A program made the position numbers and the translations under genes. From Aquipluma nitroreducens (GTDB lineage: Bacteria > Bacteroidota > Bacteroidia > Bacteroidales > Prolixibacteraceae): 64,000 nt of DNA. The stretch lies in assembly GCF_009689585.1 (NCBI RefSeq), contig NZ_AP018694.1, positions 2,371,001 through 2,435,000 of the forward strand, read 5' to 3'. Positions within the stretch are counted from its first letter, which is position 1. Each line of letters opens with the position of its first letter. Shown piece after piece: positions 45,231-55,460 of the stretch. The notes beneath the pieces are model-generated. The model had not been told where the DNA came from. It worked only from the letters and a program-made list of their open reading frames with translations, and searched no databases.

Positions 45231-46139
45231 TTAATTTTGAAACCGGTATTCATTGGGCGTAAAGCCTGTTACGTTTTTAAACAGTCTGGTAAAGTGCTGA
45301 GGATATTTGAAACCCAATTCGTAAGCAATTTCATTTACACTTTTATTGCTGTCAAAGGTTTTGTTCTTGGCAATGTCAATAATTTTGTTCTGAATGTATT
45401 CCTTGGCTGATTTTCCGGTTTCTTTTTTAATCAAATCGCCAAAATAGTTGGGCGACAAATGAAGCTCTTCTGCACAATATGAAACAGATGGTATCCCAAT
45501 TGTTTGGGGTTTGGCTGATGAAAAATAGCCATTCAGCAGTTCTTCAAACTTTTCCAGAATGCCTTTATTGACATTATCTCGTGTAATGAATTGCCGGTCA
45601 TAAAATCGGTCGCAGTAATTCAGGAACAATTCGATATTTGAGGCAATCAATTTTTTGCTGTGTTTGTCGATGTTTTGCTGCAATTCAAAGTCTATTTTTG
45701 AAAAACAATCAAGCACAATCTGCCTTTCACGTTCTGACAGGTGCAACGCTTCGTTAGCGTTGTAGCTGAAGAAGTTATACTCATGGATGATCCTGCCCAG
45801 AGACGTCCCGCGGATCAGGTCGGGATGAAACACCAGAGCATATCCTTTAGGCTGATACACTTGTCCGTCGGTTTCAACAACCATCATTTGCCCGGGCGAA
45901 ACAAAAACCAGCGTGCCTTCCTGGTAGTCGTAATAGTTACGTCCGTATTTTAAATCGCAGCCTTTAAAATCTTTCAGGAAAATACAATACAGCCCATAAT
46001 TTATCCTGACACTCTTTTCTCCCCACGACCTTGGATTCGCTTTTGAAAAATTGATGACACTGACCAAAGGGTGCAATGTTTCGTGATTGTTCAGGGCATT
46101 GTATTCAGTAACCGTATCAAATTTGAAAATCCGTTCCAT
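45231..46139 (-). CDS. AraC family regulator of the element B cargo
   Basis: The 302-residue protein has an N-terminal cupin-like region (about 20-120, with YDYQEGTLVFVSPGQMM) and a C-terminal AraC domain (LSPNYFGDLIKKETGKSAKEY; VNEIAYELGFKYPQHFTRLFKNVTGFTP). It is divergent from the hydrolase gene at 46280, and the next ten genes all run away from it. Its job is probably to control this cargo in response to an unknown, perhaps aromatic or ester-type compound. Confidence 0.88.
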   Translation of the reverse strand: MERIFKFDTVTEYNALNNHETLHPLVSVINFSKANPRSWGEKSVRINYGLYCIFLKDFKGCDLKYGRNYYDYQEGTLVFVSPGQMMVVETDGQVYQPKGYALVFHPDLIRGTSLGRIIHEYNFFSYNANEALHLSERERQIVLDCFSKIDFELQQNIDKHSKKLIASNIELFLNYCDRFYDRQFITRDNVNKGILEKFEELLNGYFSSAKPQTIGIPSVSYCAEELHLSPNYFGDLIKKETGKSAKEYIQNKIIDIAKNKTFDSNKSVNEIAYELGFKYPQHFTRLFKNVTGFTPNEYRFQN

Positions 46140-46266
46140 AGCTTTTATTGTTTTTCTGAAACAAATTTAAGTATTCTAACCTAGTTGTAATCATTCAAGA
46201 TGTGCAATCAGTAAAAATGGTAGAAGATACAGTAATTTATATACCAATGCCTGAATAACAAGTCCT

Positions 46267-46274
46267 TACATTTG
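46267..46274 (+). promoter_or_regulatory. Bacteroidota-type -7 box before the first cargo gene
   Basis: TACATTTG fits TAnnTTTG but lies only 5 bp from the annotated ATG at 46280. The message may therefore be nearly leaderless, or translation may begin at a later Met such as codon 7. Confidence 0.4.
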
Positions 46275-46279
46275 TAGTA

Positions 46280-47428
46280 ATGAAAAATTTATACACCATG
46301 AGAAGAGAAACAAAAGATCTAGAATCGGTGAGATTCAATGATGCATTGGTAAGTTGTATAAAGCGTTACCTGATGCTTGCGTTTTTGTTGTTTTTGACGG
46401 TCATCAGCCTGTCGGTTAATGCCAAACCCAAAGAAAAGCCATTGATGATTCAGGAGCAAGGCAGTTTTGCCGTTGGCGGCACTGTGGTTACCAATCCCGG
46501 TACTTTTAATCCGTATAATCAGACTACGGAAGGGCAAACCTTTCATGGCGACCATGCCTATATTTTTTATCAGGTTCCGGTTAAGGCCCGCAAATATCCG
46601 CTAGTGATGTGGCACGGTATCGGACAGTTTTCCAAAACATGGGAAACCACTCCTGACGGACGTGAAGGATATCAGAACATCTTCTTGCGCCGTGGATTTG
46701 GTGTTTATCTTATCGACCAGCCAAGGAGAGGCAATGCCAGCCGCAGTACTGCGACAGCCACCATTGCACCAACCCCCGATGAACAAGGTTGGTTTGGTAC
46801 TTTTCGGGTAGGAATCTGGCCAAACTATTTTGAAGGTGTACAATTTTCAAAAGATTCAGAGACACTAAACCAGTATTTTCGCCAAATGGTACCCAACCTT
46901 GGACCTATCGATATCAATGTCAATACCGATGCTGTTTCGGCGTTATTCACTAAAATTGGCCCGGCAATTTTGGTTACACACTCACATTCAGGCGGTATGG
47001 GTTGGGGTACCGCAATCAAAAATCAGAATATAAAAGCCATCGTTTCCTATGAGCCGGGAAGCGGTTTTGTATTTCCTGACGGAGAAGTGCCTGCTCCTAT
47101 CCCAATGGCCGGGGGTACACTTGCCGCGATTGGAGTTCCTATCTCCGATTTTATGAAGCTCACGAAAATCCCGATCATTATTTACTACGGTGATAACATC
47201 CCTGAAAAACCAATGGATAACCCGGGACAGGATGGTTGGCGGGCTCGTTTGGAAATGGCTCGTTTGTGGCGCGATTGTGTGAACAAGCATGGCGGCGATG
47301 TTACCGTGATTCACCTTCCTGAAATTGGCATAAAAGGCAATACACATTTCCCATTTTCAGATTTAAACAACATTGAAATAGCCGATTTGATGTCGGCGTG
47401 GTTAAAAGAAAAAGGACTGGACAAATGA
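46280..47428 (+). CDS. Secreted alpha/beta hydrolase
   Basis: The 382-residue protein has a long, charged N-terminus and a signal-like hydrophobic segment (about 32-50, LMLAFLLFLTVISLSVNA). An alpha/beta hydrolase fold follows: YPLVMWHGIGQFSKTWE around the oxyanion region, nucleophile Ser in THSHSGGMG, and a late histidine in KGNTHFPFSD. It probably acts on esters or lactones in the periplasm. It is the first gene of the plus-strand cargo. The start may be downstream, at codon 7 or 32. Confidence 0.82.
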   Translation: MKNLYTMRRETKDLESVRFNDALVSCIKRYLMLAFLLFLTVISLSVNAKPKEKPLMIQEQGSFAVGGTVVTNPGTFNPYNQTTEGQTFHGDHAYIFYQVPVKARKYPLVMWHGIGQFSKTWETTPDGREGYQNIFLRRGFGVYLIDQPRRGNASRSTATATIAPTPDEQGWFGTFRVGIWPNYFEGVQFSKDSETLNQYFRQMVPNLGPIDINVNTDAVSALFTKIGPAILVTHSHSGGMGWGTAIKNQNIKAIVSYEPGSGFVFPDGEVPAPIPMAGGTLAAIGVPISDFMKLTKIPIIIYYGDNIPEKPMDNPGQDGWRARLEMARLWRDCVNKHGGDVTVIHLPEIGIKGNTHFPFSDLNNIEIADLMSAWLKEKGLDK

Positions 47429-47465
47429 AAGGTTTACAGGCAGTCTTTAATTATCAATTAAAACG

Positions 47466-47535
47466 CCACAAAATCACAAAGTTTCACTAAGATTTTCTTT
47501 GTGATTCTTGGGGCCTTAGTGACTTGGTGGCATCT
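47466..47535. repeat. Short dispersed-type hairpin repeat
   Basis: AATCACAAAG (47472-47481) and CTTTGTGATT (47497-47506) form a hairpin inside a stretch rich in CACAAAG / CTTTGTG and CCACTAAG-like words. It resembles the dispersed intergenic repeats common in Bacteroidota genomes. It sits between two cargo hydrolase genes. Confidence 0.55.
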
Positions 47536-47548
47536 AAAAATCATTAAT

Positions 47549-48598
47549 ATGAAAAGTATAAGAAACTATTTTTTGATAATCATGGTTACGTCAATCAACT
47601 TCATTTCGTCAGCTCAACCCAAACCTGCCAATGCATTTGGTCTGGTTTACAGGGATGCTATTACAGAAAATGTGCCCGGAAAGGTGAATATTCATCCTGT
47701 TACCTATAAACTGAATGACATTGATATCGCAGCCAATATTTATACACCTGCCAACTACGACCCGATGAAGAAATATCCAACGGTAGTGGTAGCTCACCCC
47801 AACGGCGGTGTGAAAGAGCAGGTAGCCGGACTATATGCGCAGCATTTAGCCGAATCGGGTTATATCGTCATTGCTGCTGATGCGTCGTACCAAGGAGCAA
47901 GTGGCGGAATACCCCGTAATGTGGATAAACCGGCTAATCGAATTGAAGACATTCGTGGCATGGCCGATTTCATTACCCAATATGCAGGAGTTGATGCCAG
48001 TCATTTAGGTTTATTGGGCATTTGCGGGGGTGGCGGCTATGCTTTAAAAGCGGCTCAAACCGACAAACGCTTTAAAGTAGTGGCTACCCTGAGTATGTTT
48101 AATTCCGGCGTGGTCAGGCGCAACGGATTCATGGATTCAGGACTGGCCACCATTCAGCAACGTTTAAAACAGGCTTCTGAAGCCCGTGCCTTGGAAGCGG
48201 CTGGCGGCGAAGTGCGTTATGCTGCCGATACTAAAATGACCGATGAAGAAATAGCTAAGCTGCCGTTTGATCTGTATCGCGAAGGCTACTTATATTATGG
48301 CAAAACCCATGCACACCCCAATTCCACCTTCAGGTACACCATGAGCAGCCTGCTCGATCTGATGGCTTTTGACGCATCCACCAACATGGATTTAATCAAC
48401 CAGCCACTGTTGATGATGGCGGGAAGCAAAGCCGACACGTACTACATGACCGACAGTGCTTTCAACCTTGCTACCGGCACAAAGGAGAAAGAAATCTTTC
48501 TGATTCCGGGAGCTACCCACATTCAAACCTATTATGTTCCTGAATATGTAGCTCAGGCAATGAATAAACTCAACGAATTCTTTGGTAAATACTTATAA
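47549..48598 (+). CDS. Secreted dienelactone-hydrolase-like alpha/beta hydrolase
   Basis: The start is set at ATG 47549, giving 349 residues with the signal peptide MKSIRNYFLIIMVTSINFISSAQ. The core has YPTVVVAHPNGGVKEQ and a nucleophile elbow GICGGGGY, in which cysteine replaces the usual serine, as in dienelactone hydrolases. A late ATHIQTYY supplies the histidine. Likely substrates are lactones or activated esters. It is one of three hydrolases in this cargo. Confidence 0.82.
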   Translation: MKSIRNYFLIIMVTSINFISSAQPKPANAFGLVYRDAITENVPGKVNIHPVTYKLNDIDIAANIYTPANYDPMKKYPTVVVAHPNGGVKEQVAGLYAQHLAESGYIVIAADASYQGASGGIPRNVDKPANRIEDIRGMADFITQYAGVDASHLGLLGICGGGGYALKAAQTDKRFKVVATLSMFNSGVVRRNGFMDSGLATIQQRLKQASEARALEAAGGEVRYAADTKMTDEEIAKLPFDLYREGYLYYGKTHAHPNSTFRYTMSSLLDLMAFDASTNMDLINQPLLMMAGSKADTYYMTDSAFNLATGTKEKEIFLIPGATHIQTYYVPEYVAQAMNKLNEFFGKYL

Positions 48599-48609
48599 AT
48601 AAAAGCAAT

Positions 48610-49083
48610 ATGAAAACAACAATTCTCGGTTTATTTTTAATTATTATGAGTACTCAATTGTCCTTTGGGCAACCTGGTTTAAATCCGACAAATAGAACCT
48701 TTACTGCTGTGGAACAGGAAGTTATTAATCTTTCAAAAGAAAAGTGGCAGTGGATGGCCGACAAAAATGCAGATAAACTGGCCGGTCTTTTTCACGAAAA
48801 ATCGATGTTTGTTCACATGGGAGGATCGTGGGGAAAAGAACAGGAAGTCAATATCATTAAAAACGGCATGATCTGGTACAAGAAAGCGGACGTCCATGAG
48901 GTAACGGTTAATATCATTGACAATACTGCCATCCTGTTAAACCGAATCACACTTTTGGCTGTGGTTGGTGGAAACGAAGTAACCAATCCATTTATGGTTA
49001 CAGAAGTCTATGTGAAACTGAACGGCAACTGGATCTTGGGCTCACTTTCGTTTTCCAAGTTAATGACACCAGGCGGACAGTAA
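48610..49083 (+). CDS. Secreted NTF2-like protein
   Basis: The 157-residue protein has a signal peptide (MKTTILGLFLIIMSTQLSFGQ) and one NTF2-like domain (about 32-150, with LSKEKWQWMADKNADKLAGLFHEKSMFVHMGG). Single-domain members bind small hydrophobic ligands or act as ketosteroid-isomerase-like enzymes; no catalytic pair can be assigned. It lies 11 bp after the DLH-like gene and belongs to the same transcript. Confidence 0.8.
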   Translation: MKTTILGLFLIIMSTQLSFGQPGLNPTNRTFTAVEQEVINLSKEKWQWMADKNADKLAGLFHEKSMFVHMGGSWGKEQEVNIIKNGMIWYKKADVHEVTVNIIDNTAILLNRITLLAVVGGNEVTNPFMVTEVYVKLNGNWILGSLSFSKLMTPGGQ

Positions 49084-49107
49084 ATTATCATTAAAACAAA
49101 TATTAAG

Positions 49108-50748
49108 ATGAAAAAAATAGTAGCAGGTTTAGCCATTCTTATCAGTTTTAGTTTGAATGCCCAGCAAACTGTTGTCAATACTTCTCCGGAAGATGCACCA
49201 AAAGTTCAAACAGCTTCAGGGATCGTGCGCGGTATAACGGAAGGAGATGTTGAAAGTTTTAAAGGAATTCCTTATGCTGCTGCACCGGTTGGTGAGTTTC
49301 GCTGGCGTCCGCCTCAACCTGTGAAAACATGGCAGGGAGAGCGTGATGCGAGCAAATTTGGCGCAAGTTGCGCTCAGGCAGGATGGGGCGCTGCTCCGGG
49401 AGCTATTCAGGCGGGCTCGTCTGAAGATTGCCTGTTCCTGAACATCTGGAGACCTGCCGGTGCTGCAAAAAAAGCAAAACTGCCAGTCATGGTATGGATT
49501 CATGGTGGCGGCTTCACAGGTGGTAGCGGTAACACATCCGGAGACGGATTTGCAAAAAAAAGAGTTGTCCTGGTTACCATCAATTACCGTCTGGGGCGCC
49601 TGGGCCATTTCGCTTTCCCCGCATTGAGCAAGGAGCATCCAGAAGAACCCAAAGGCAGTTACGCCTTTATGGACCAGATTGCCGCATTAAAGTGGGTTCA
49701 GCAGAATATTGCTGCATTTGGTGGCGATCCTAAAAATGTGACCATTTTCGGTTTCTCTGCAGGTGGTGTTTCGATTCATTCACTTCTGACCATACCCGCA
49801 GCCAAGGGGCTTTTCCATAAGGCAATCGGTCATTCCAGCGGTGGCCGTGATGGTGTTTTGACTGGCAGACCGATCAATAAAGAAAATGCGAGTCCATATT
49901 ATCCGGTTTCAGCAGAAACCATTGGCATTAATTTCGCCCGCAAACTTAAAATAGAAGGTACTGATGCAGCCGCTTTGGCTAAGTTACGCGCTTTGCCAGT
50001 AGCAGAGATTGTGAGTGGTGGGGAAACTGATGGCCAAGGGGGACCTCGTATCTATCCAGGCCCGATCCTCGACGGTAAGTTTGTCACAGAAACTGCTGAG
50101 AGCGCCTACAAGGCAGGTAGGCAAGCCCGCGTTCCGCTCATGATCGGGTGCAATAGTGCCGAAATAGGCGGCGGCTTTGTGAATACCAGCAGTTCAAAGG
50201 AAGAATTGTTTTCGATGTTCGGTGCACTAAAAGAAGAGGCAAAAGCCGCTTACGATCCTGATGGAACCAAAGAATTTGCTGAGGTACAAACAAGATTTAA
50301 TACAGATAAAGTTTGGGCAGAGCCTGCGCGGTTCACCGCAAAATCTTTTGCAGCCGTTGGAGATCCGGCCTACGTTTTTCTCTTTTCGTACGTACCATCT
50401 GCAATGAAGGAACGGATGAAATATGGCCCCGGACACGGAACCGATATTTCGTTTGCGTTCGACAATCTGGGTATAGGAGGCTTCGGACCGCCTCCACCAC
50501 CTCCTACAGCAGAGGACAAAGAGGTTGCCAGAATAATGAACGCCTATTGGGTAAACTTCGCGAAGACAGGCAATCCGAATGGCAAGGATCTTCCGAAATG
50601 GCCTTTATACAGTCCAAAATCCAACGAGATTCTCGATGTTCAATCGGATGGTAAACCCGTTGGTAAACCCGATCTATGGAAAGCGAGACTGGACGTGATT
50701 GAAAAGGCCGTGAACATGGGGGATAAATTGCAACCAAATGGAATTTAA
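49108..50748 (+). CDS. Secreted type-B carboxylesterase
   Basis: The 546-residue protein starts with a signal peptide and has the carboxylesterase type-B signature: [19 protein letters not shown] and [11 protein letters not shown]. The oxyanion block is [13 protein letters not shown] and the nucleophile elbow GFSAGG. A late [10 protein letters not shown] supplies the histidine. It would hydrolyse carboxylic esters outside the inner membrane. A proline run ([11 protein letters not shown], near 455-466) marks a surface loop. It ends just before a strong terminator. Confidence 0.92.
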   Translation: MKKIVAGLAILISFSLNAQQTVVNTSPEDAPKVQTASGIVRGITEGDVESFKGIPYAAAPVGEFRWRPPQPVKTWQGERDASKFGASCAQAGWGAAPGAIQAGSSEDCLFLNIWRPAGAAKKAKLPVMVWIHGGGFTGGSGNTSGDGFAKKRVVLVTINYRLGRLGHFAFPALSKEHPEEPKGSYAFMDQIAALKWVQQNIAAFGGDPKNVTIFGFSAGGVSIHSLLTIPAAKGLFHKAIGHSSGGRDGVLTGRPINKENASPYYPVSAETIGINFARKLKIEGTDAAALAKLRALPVAEIVSGGETDGQGGPRIYPGPILDGKFVTETAESAYKAGRQARVPLMIGCNSAEIGGGFVNTSSSKEELFSMFGALKEEAKAAYDPDGTKEFAEVQTRFNTDKVWAEPARFTAKSFAAVGDPAYVFLFSYVPSAMKERMKYGPGHGTDISFAFDNLGIGGFGPPPPPPTAEDKEVARIMNAYWVNFAKTGNPNGKDLPKWPLYSPKSNEILDVQSDGKPVGKPDLWKARLDVIEKAVNMGDKLQPNGI

Positions 50749-50800
50749 CCGGCGAAGTGACGCAATGCAAAATTGCGAATCGCTATAATTTGCTTATAAC

Positions 50801-50857
50801 AACAGGAATCTTGATCGGGAATAGTGAAGTTTTCGGATCTCAAGGTTCCTGTTGTTT
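50801..50857 (+). terminator. Terminator splitting the cargo into two transcripts
   Basis: AACAGGAATCTTGA pairs with TCAAGGTTCCTGTT (one mismatch) around a 25-nt loop, followed by GTTTC. It divides the hydrolase half of the cargo from the CMD/cupin/AKR half. Confidence 0.65.
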
Positions 50858-51030
50858 CATCTAAAAGGCAAACAATTCATAATCGTATCGTCTTATAAAA
50901 GATATAATTAGTATTGATAATCGAAAAAGATTGGATAAGTAAAAATGGTAGGATATTCCGTAATCCAGATACCATTATTCCCTATTATTCTTTAGACCTT
51001 TGTTTGGGAAAACATGAAAAAAAAGAAAAT

Positions 51031-51768
51031 ATGAATTCATTCCTTAAAATACCAGTAATAGTATTGTTGATGATTGTTGTTGGCTTGCCGTCAGGAGTAA
51101 ATGCACAACAAGAAAGTACAGTTGAAGAACCGTTAAGCCGTAAATACCAGAGCATTATTTCCATTGCTGCATTAACGGCAAAGGGCGATTTAATAAAATT
51201 AAAGCCCGAGCTAAATGCAGGGCTTGATGCAGGTCTGACAATTAACCAAATTAAGGAAGTCCTCATTCATTTGTATGCCTACTGCGGTTTCCCAAGAAGT
51301 ATTCGCGGGTTGCAAACTTTTATGGAAGTATTAAATGAACGCAAAGCCAAAGGAATCAACGATGAAACAGGCGCTGATGCATCGCCTATCAGTCAGGAAC
51401 CGAACAAATACGAGCGTGGTAAAAAGGTATTGGGAGAACTCACAAAAGCGCCACAGAACGGCGCCTTGACCGGTTATTCAGCTTTTGCCCCTGTAATCGA
51501 TACCTTCCTTAAAGAGCATTTGTTTGCCGATATTTTCGAACGGGATGTTTTAACTTATACCGAACGGGAATTGGTAACCATCTCGGTGATCAGTGCAATT
51601 GGAGGCGCAGAACCGATGCTGCGTTCGCACTTGAATATCTGCATTAGTTTAGGCTTAACTTCCTTACAGTTAAAGCAATTCATAAGTGTTATAAAATCAA
51701 CAGCAGCTGAAAAAGAAGCCAATGATGCACAGACTGTTTTAGATGAGGTGCTGAAAAACGCACGGTAA
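51031..51768 (+). CDS. Carboxymuconolactone decarboxylase family protein, secreted
   Basis: The start is taken at 51031, which gives the signal peptide MNSFLKIPVIVLLMIVVGLPS; the frame is open further upstream but without such sense. The 245-residue protein has two CMD domains (about 35-100 and 150-235: LIHLYAYCGFPRSIRGLQTF; ELVTISVISAIGGAEPMLRSH). A CxxC pair, as in AhpD-type peroxidases, is absent. The cytoplasmic family opens lactones; a secreted pair with cupin and AKR partners occurs in many Bacteroidota AraC clusters, with no defined reaction. Confidence 0.82.
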   Translation: MNSFLKIPVIVLLMIVVGLPSGVNAQQESTVEEPLSRKYQSIISIAALTAKGDLIKLKPELNAGLDAGLTINQIKEVLIHLYAYCGFPRSIRGLQTFMEVLNERKAKGINDETGADASPISQEPNKYERGKKVLGELTKAPQNGALTGYSAFAPVIDTFLKEHLFADIFERDVLTYTERELVTISVISAIGGAEPMLRSHLNICISLGLTSLQLKQFISVIKSTAAEKEANDAQTVLDEVLKNAR

Positions 51769-51791
51769 TTAAACTCAAAAAATGGATCAAA

Positions 51792-52280
51792 ATGAAGACT
51801 ATTTTAAAATTAAGTGTAATGTTTCTTTCGGTTTTATTGGTTGCCTGTAACAATATGAAGACTGAAACAGCGAAGGAACAAAATGCAGAGCTTGTTTTCC
51901 CAAAAGGGAATAAAGTTACCAACAACAACTTTACCGGTTCGGCGTGGGTGCAAATGTTTATGACCAACGACAGTACATATAATACCTCAATTGGTAATGT
52001 AACCTTTGAGCCAGGAGCAAGGACGAACTGGCACAAACATCCGGGCGGACAAATCCTCCTTGTTACCGACGGAAAAGGGTATTATCAGGAAAAAGGCAAA
52101 CCCGCACAACTCATCCAAAAAGGCGATTTCGTCAGAATCCCGCCTGATACAGAGCACTGGCACGGTGCAGCGTCCGGTAGCGGACTTACTCATATCGCGA
52201 TAAACCCTAATATCGACAAAGGAAGTGTGGTTTGGTCACAACCAGTTACAGATGAAGAGTATAACAAGGTGAATGAATGA
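51792..52280 (+). CDS. Cupin domain lipoprotein
   Basis: The 162-residue protein has a lipoprotein signal (LSVLLVAC, lipobox Cys at about 20) and one cupin barrel. The barrel carries the metal-type motif pair WHKHPGGQILLVTDGKGYY and IPPDTEHWHGA. It probably binds one metal ion at the outer face of a membrane. It follows the CMD gene by 23 bp. CMD-cupin pairs are a recurrent module in this phylum. Confidence 0.85.
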   Translation: MKTILKLSVMFLSVLLVACNNMKTETAKEQNAELVFPKGNKVTNNNFTGSAWVQMFMTNDSTYNTSIGNVTFEPGARTNWHKHPGGQILLVTDGKGYYQEKGKPAQLIQKGDFVRIPPDTEHWHGAASGSGLTHIAINPNIDKGSVVWSQPVTDEEYNKVNE

Positions 52281-53150
<870 letters not shown>

Positions 53151-53182
53151 TTAGATAATTCTTAAACACATATAAAAATATC

Positions 53183-53980
53183 GTGAGGAAGTATTTTTTA
53201 TTCAGTAATTTAAGATTTCCGACAAATAGTTCATTATTGCTATTTGTCTCTTTATTGCTTGGTTATAAGTCGTTTTCGCAGACCACCGAGAACAAAAAGT
53301 CGTATCGTTTCGGGACGGTTATAACAGTTACCAACAAAGGGATTTCAACAATTCCGAATTTAACCTTGGGGAAACCTGCCGTTTTATTCGATTTTGTCAT
53401 TGGCGGCGACAGGCTTAGTTTCGAACCCTCGTTTCGGTTTGCCATGGAAGGTAAACCCTGGTCGTTTCTGTTTTGGTGGCGATATAAACTGATTGAATCG
53501 GAAAAAATGCATTTCACCATTGGCGCCCATCCGGCACTCTCATTTCGCCGAATGGTTGTGACCAAAAATGGTGTTACTAAGGAAGATATGCTTTTACGGC
53601 GTATCCTTGGCGCCGAACTTTCGCCAAACTACTCGTTTACAAAAAATATTAATGTTGGCTTATATTATTTGTACGCCTACGGAATAGAAAGCGATCTTTC
53701 GAAACACACAAACTTCATCAATTTGCGAACTACCATTTCTAATATTAAATTGTCAGATCAATATTCCCTGCGATTTTCGCCTCAATTTTACTACCTGAAC
53801 ATTGATAAAAAAGATGGTTTCTATTACAACCTAATTTTATCGATGAACAAAAAGAATTTTCCGCTCTCGGTTTCGGCTCTGGCCAATCGGGCTTTTACAA
53901 CCAACATTACCACTAAAAAAGATTTGCTGTGGAATGTCAGCTTGATTTATAGTTTTAATGGCCGATTCAGCAAAATGTAG
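53183..53980 (+). CDS. Predicted outer-membrane or secreted protein of unknown family
   Basis: The 265-residue protein begins with GTG. It has a signal segment (about 15-30, LLLFVSLLLGYKSFSQ) followed by alternating beta-rich strands with aromatic residues (FEPSFRFAM, FLFWWRYKL, YSLRFSPQFYYLNI). It ends in a Phe-containing strand (SLIYSFNGRFSKM). This suggests a small outer-membrane beta-barrel. I do not recognise the family. It sits in the cargo transcript after the AKR gene. Confidence 0.6.
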   Translation: MRKYFLFSNLRFPTNSSLLLFVSLLLGYKSFSQTTENKKSYRFGTVITVTNKGISTIPNLTLGKPAVLFDFVIGGDRLSFEPSFRFAMEGKPWSFLFWWRYKLIESEKMHFTIGAHPALSFRRMVVTKNGVTKEDMLLRRILGAELSPNYSFTKNINVGLYYLYAYGIESDLSKHTNFINLRTTISNIKLSDQYSLRFSPQFYYLNIDKKDGFYYNLILSMNKKNFPLSVSALANRAFTTNITTKKDLLWNVSLIYSFNGRFSKM

Positions 53981-54058
53981 AATGAGCCTTTGAAGCATAG
54001 AAATAACTGATGTAAATAAACCAAAACAAATAATTTAAAATCACCTAATTTTTTAATT

Positions 54059-55306
54059 ATGAAACTTTTACTCTTATACTTTCTGGTGTCATTGATGCTC
54101 TTTAAGGGTGTTAACGCACAGCAAATCAGTGAATTTCGCGAAGCAAACAGGACCGGTGTTTCATCTGAAACCGGGCTGTTGAAATCGTGGCCTGCCGAAG
54201 GCCCGAAACTGCTTTGGACAAACCTTGAACTCCCCAAAGGCAATTCTTCGGTTTCGTTTGGAAATAATGTCATATACACCACTGGCAAGGTTGGGGCGGA
54301 TGACGTCTTGTTTGCACTGGACATGAATGGAAAAATTTTGTGGCAAACCGTCACTGGCCGTGCATGGACACAATCCTATCCGGAAAGTAGGTCCACTCCT
54401 ACTGTTGAAGGCAATAAAGTATATACAACCAGCGGATATGGTGACATTGCCTGCATCGATGGAACTTCAGGAAAAGTAATCTGGAGCTACAAAGCCAGTG
54501 AAATGAACAAGGGCACGTATGGCATGTGGGGAATCGCAGAATCGCTGATAATCGATGGCGACAAACTTTATTTCACCCCGGGAGGGTCTGAAACAATGAC
54601 AATGGCATTAAACAAAACAACCGGCGCAGTGCTTTGGAAGTCGGCAAGCCTGAATGATAAACCGGGCTATGTATCTCCTATCCTTGTCAGTTACGCAGGC
54701 AAAAAAATGATTGTTAATGTATCGTTGGGAAATGTTTTTGCCGTTGACGCCTCGAACGGGGAAATCCTTTGGAAGGTGCCCATTGACAAACCTGCCGGAT
54801 TTAACTGGGACCTTATTTTGTGTGTTACCCCGTTATATCAGGATGGTATGGTTTACGTAACCGGTGGATACGATGTAGGCGGCATGATGGTCAAGATTGC
54901 AGATGATGGTAAAAGTGCCAGTGCCGTTTGGAAAGATCAGGTTCTGGATGTTCACCATGGCGGAGTTGTTCAGGTAGGTGGTTATATCTACGGTGCGAAT
55001 TGGCTGAACAATGCCGATGGCAACTGGTGCTGCATCGATTGGAAAACCGGAGCAAAAAAATGGGAACAACATTGGGAATGTAAAGGTTCAATCATTTCAG
55101 CCGAAGGCATGCTTTATGTTTACGACGAGAAAAGAGGAAATGTGGGACTGCTAAAAGCCAACCCTGAAAAGTTCGATCTTGTCAGCAGCTTTCAGATTAA
55201 GCAAGGAGACGCCGGACCATTCTGGGCACATCCGGTAATCCACAACGGAGTCCTTTACATCAGGCACACCAATGCGCTGATGGCTTACGACATTAAGGCC
55301 ATGTAG
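54059..55306 (+). CDS. PQQ-like beta-propeller protein 1
   Basis: The 415-residue secreted protein has a signal peptide and repeated blades of the type GKILWQT, GKVIWSY, GAVLWKS, GEILWKV, the tryptophan-docking pattern of PQQ-like (quinoprotein dehydrogenase-like) propellers. No PQQ-binding residues or cytochrome domain are visible, so it may be a scaffold or ligand-binding protein. A second, different member lies at 56412. The sirtuin gene is between them. Confidence 0.85.
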   Translation: MKLLLLYFLVSLMLFKGVNAQQISEFREANRTGVSSETGLLKSWPAEGPKLLWTNLELPKGNSSVSFGNNVIYTTGKVGADDVLFALDMNGKILWQTVTGRAWTQSYPESRSTPTVEGNKVYTTSGYGDIACIDGTSGKVIWSYKASEMNKGTYGMWGIAESLIIDGDKLYFTPGGSETMTMALNKTTGAVLWKSASLNDKPGYVSPILVSYAGKKMIVNVSLGNVFAVDASNGEILWKVPIDKPAGFNWDLILCVTPLYQDGMVYVTGGYDVGGMMVKIADDGKSASAVWKDQVLDVHHGGVVQVGGYIYGANWLNNADGNWCCIDWKTGAKKWEQHWECKGSIISAEGMLYVYDEKRGNVGLLKANPEKFDLVSSFQIKQGDAGPFWAHPVIHNGVLYIRHTNALMAYDIKAM

Positions 55307-55460
55307 GCTGACTACTGATTAGATATTGGGATGCGTTATTGGAGATCTTGTCTGTCTGCAAGGCGGAATCCCAGTATCTTTTCAAAATTTCCTTAATGGA
55401 TTAATGAATTTATAATCAATGTGTTTTGGTTAGGAGTTCTTCTGAAATAACAGCTACAGA

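Noticed and set aside
47466-47535. Riboswitch or CRISPR-like repeat
   Set aside because: A single hairpin with CACAAAG words; no spacer-repeat periodicity and no riboswitch core.
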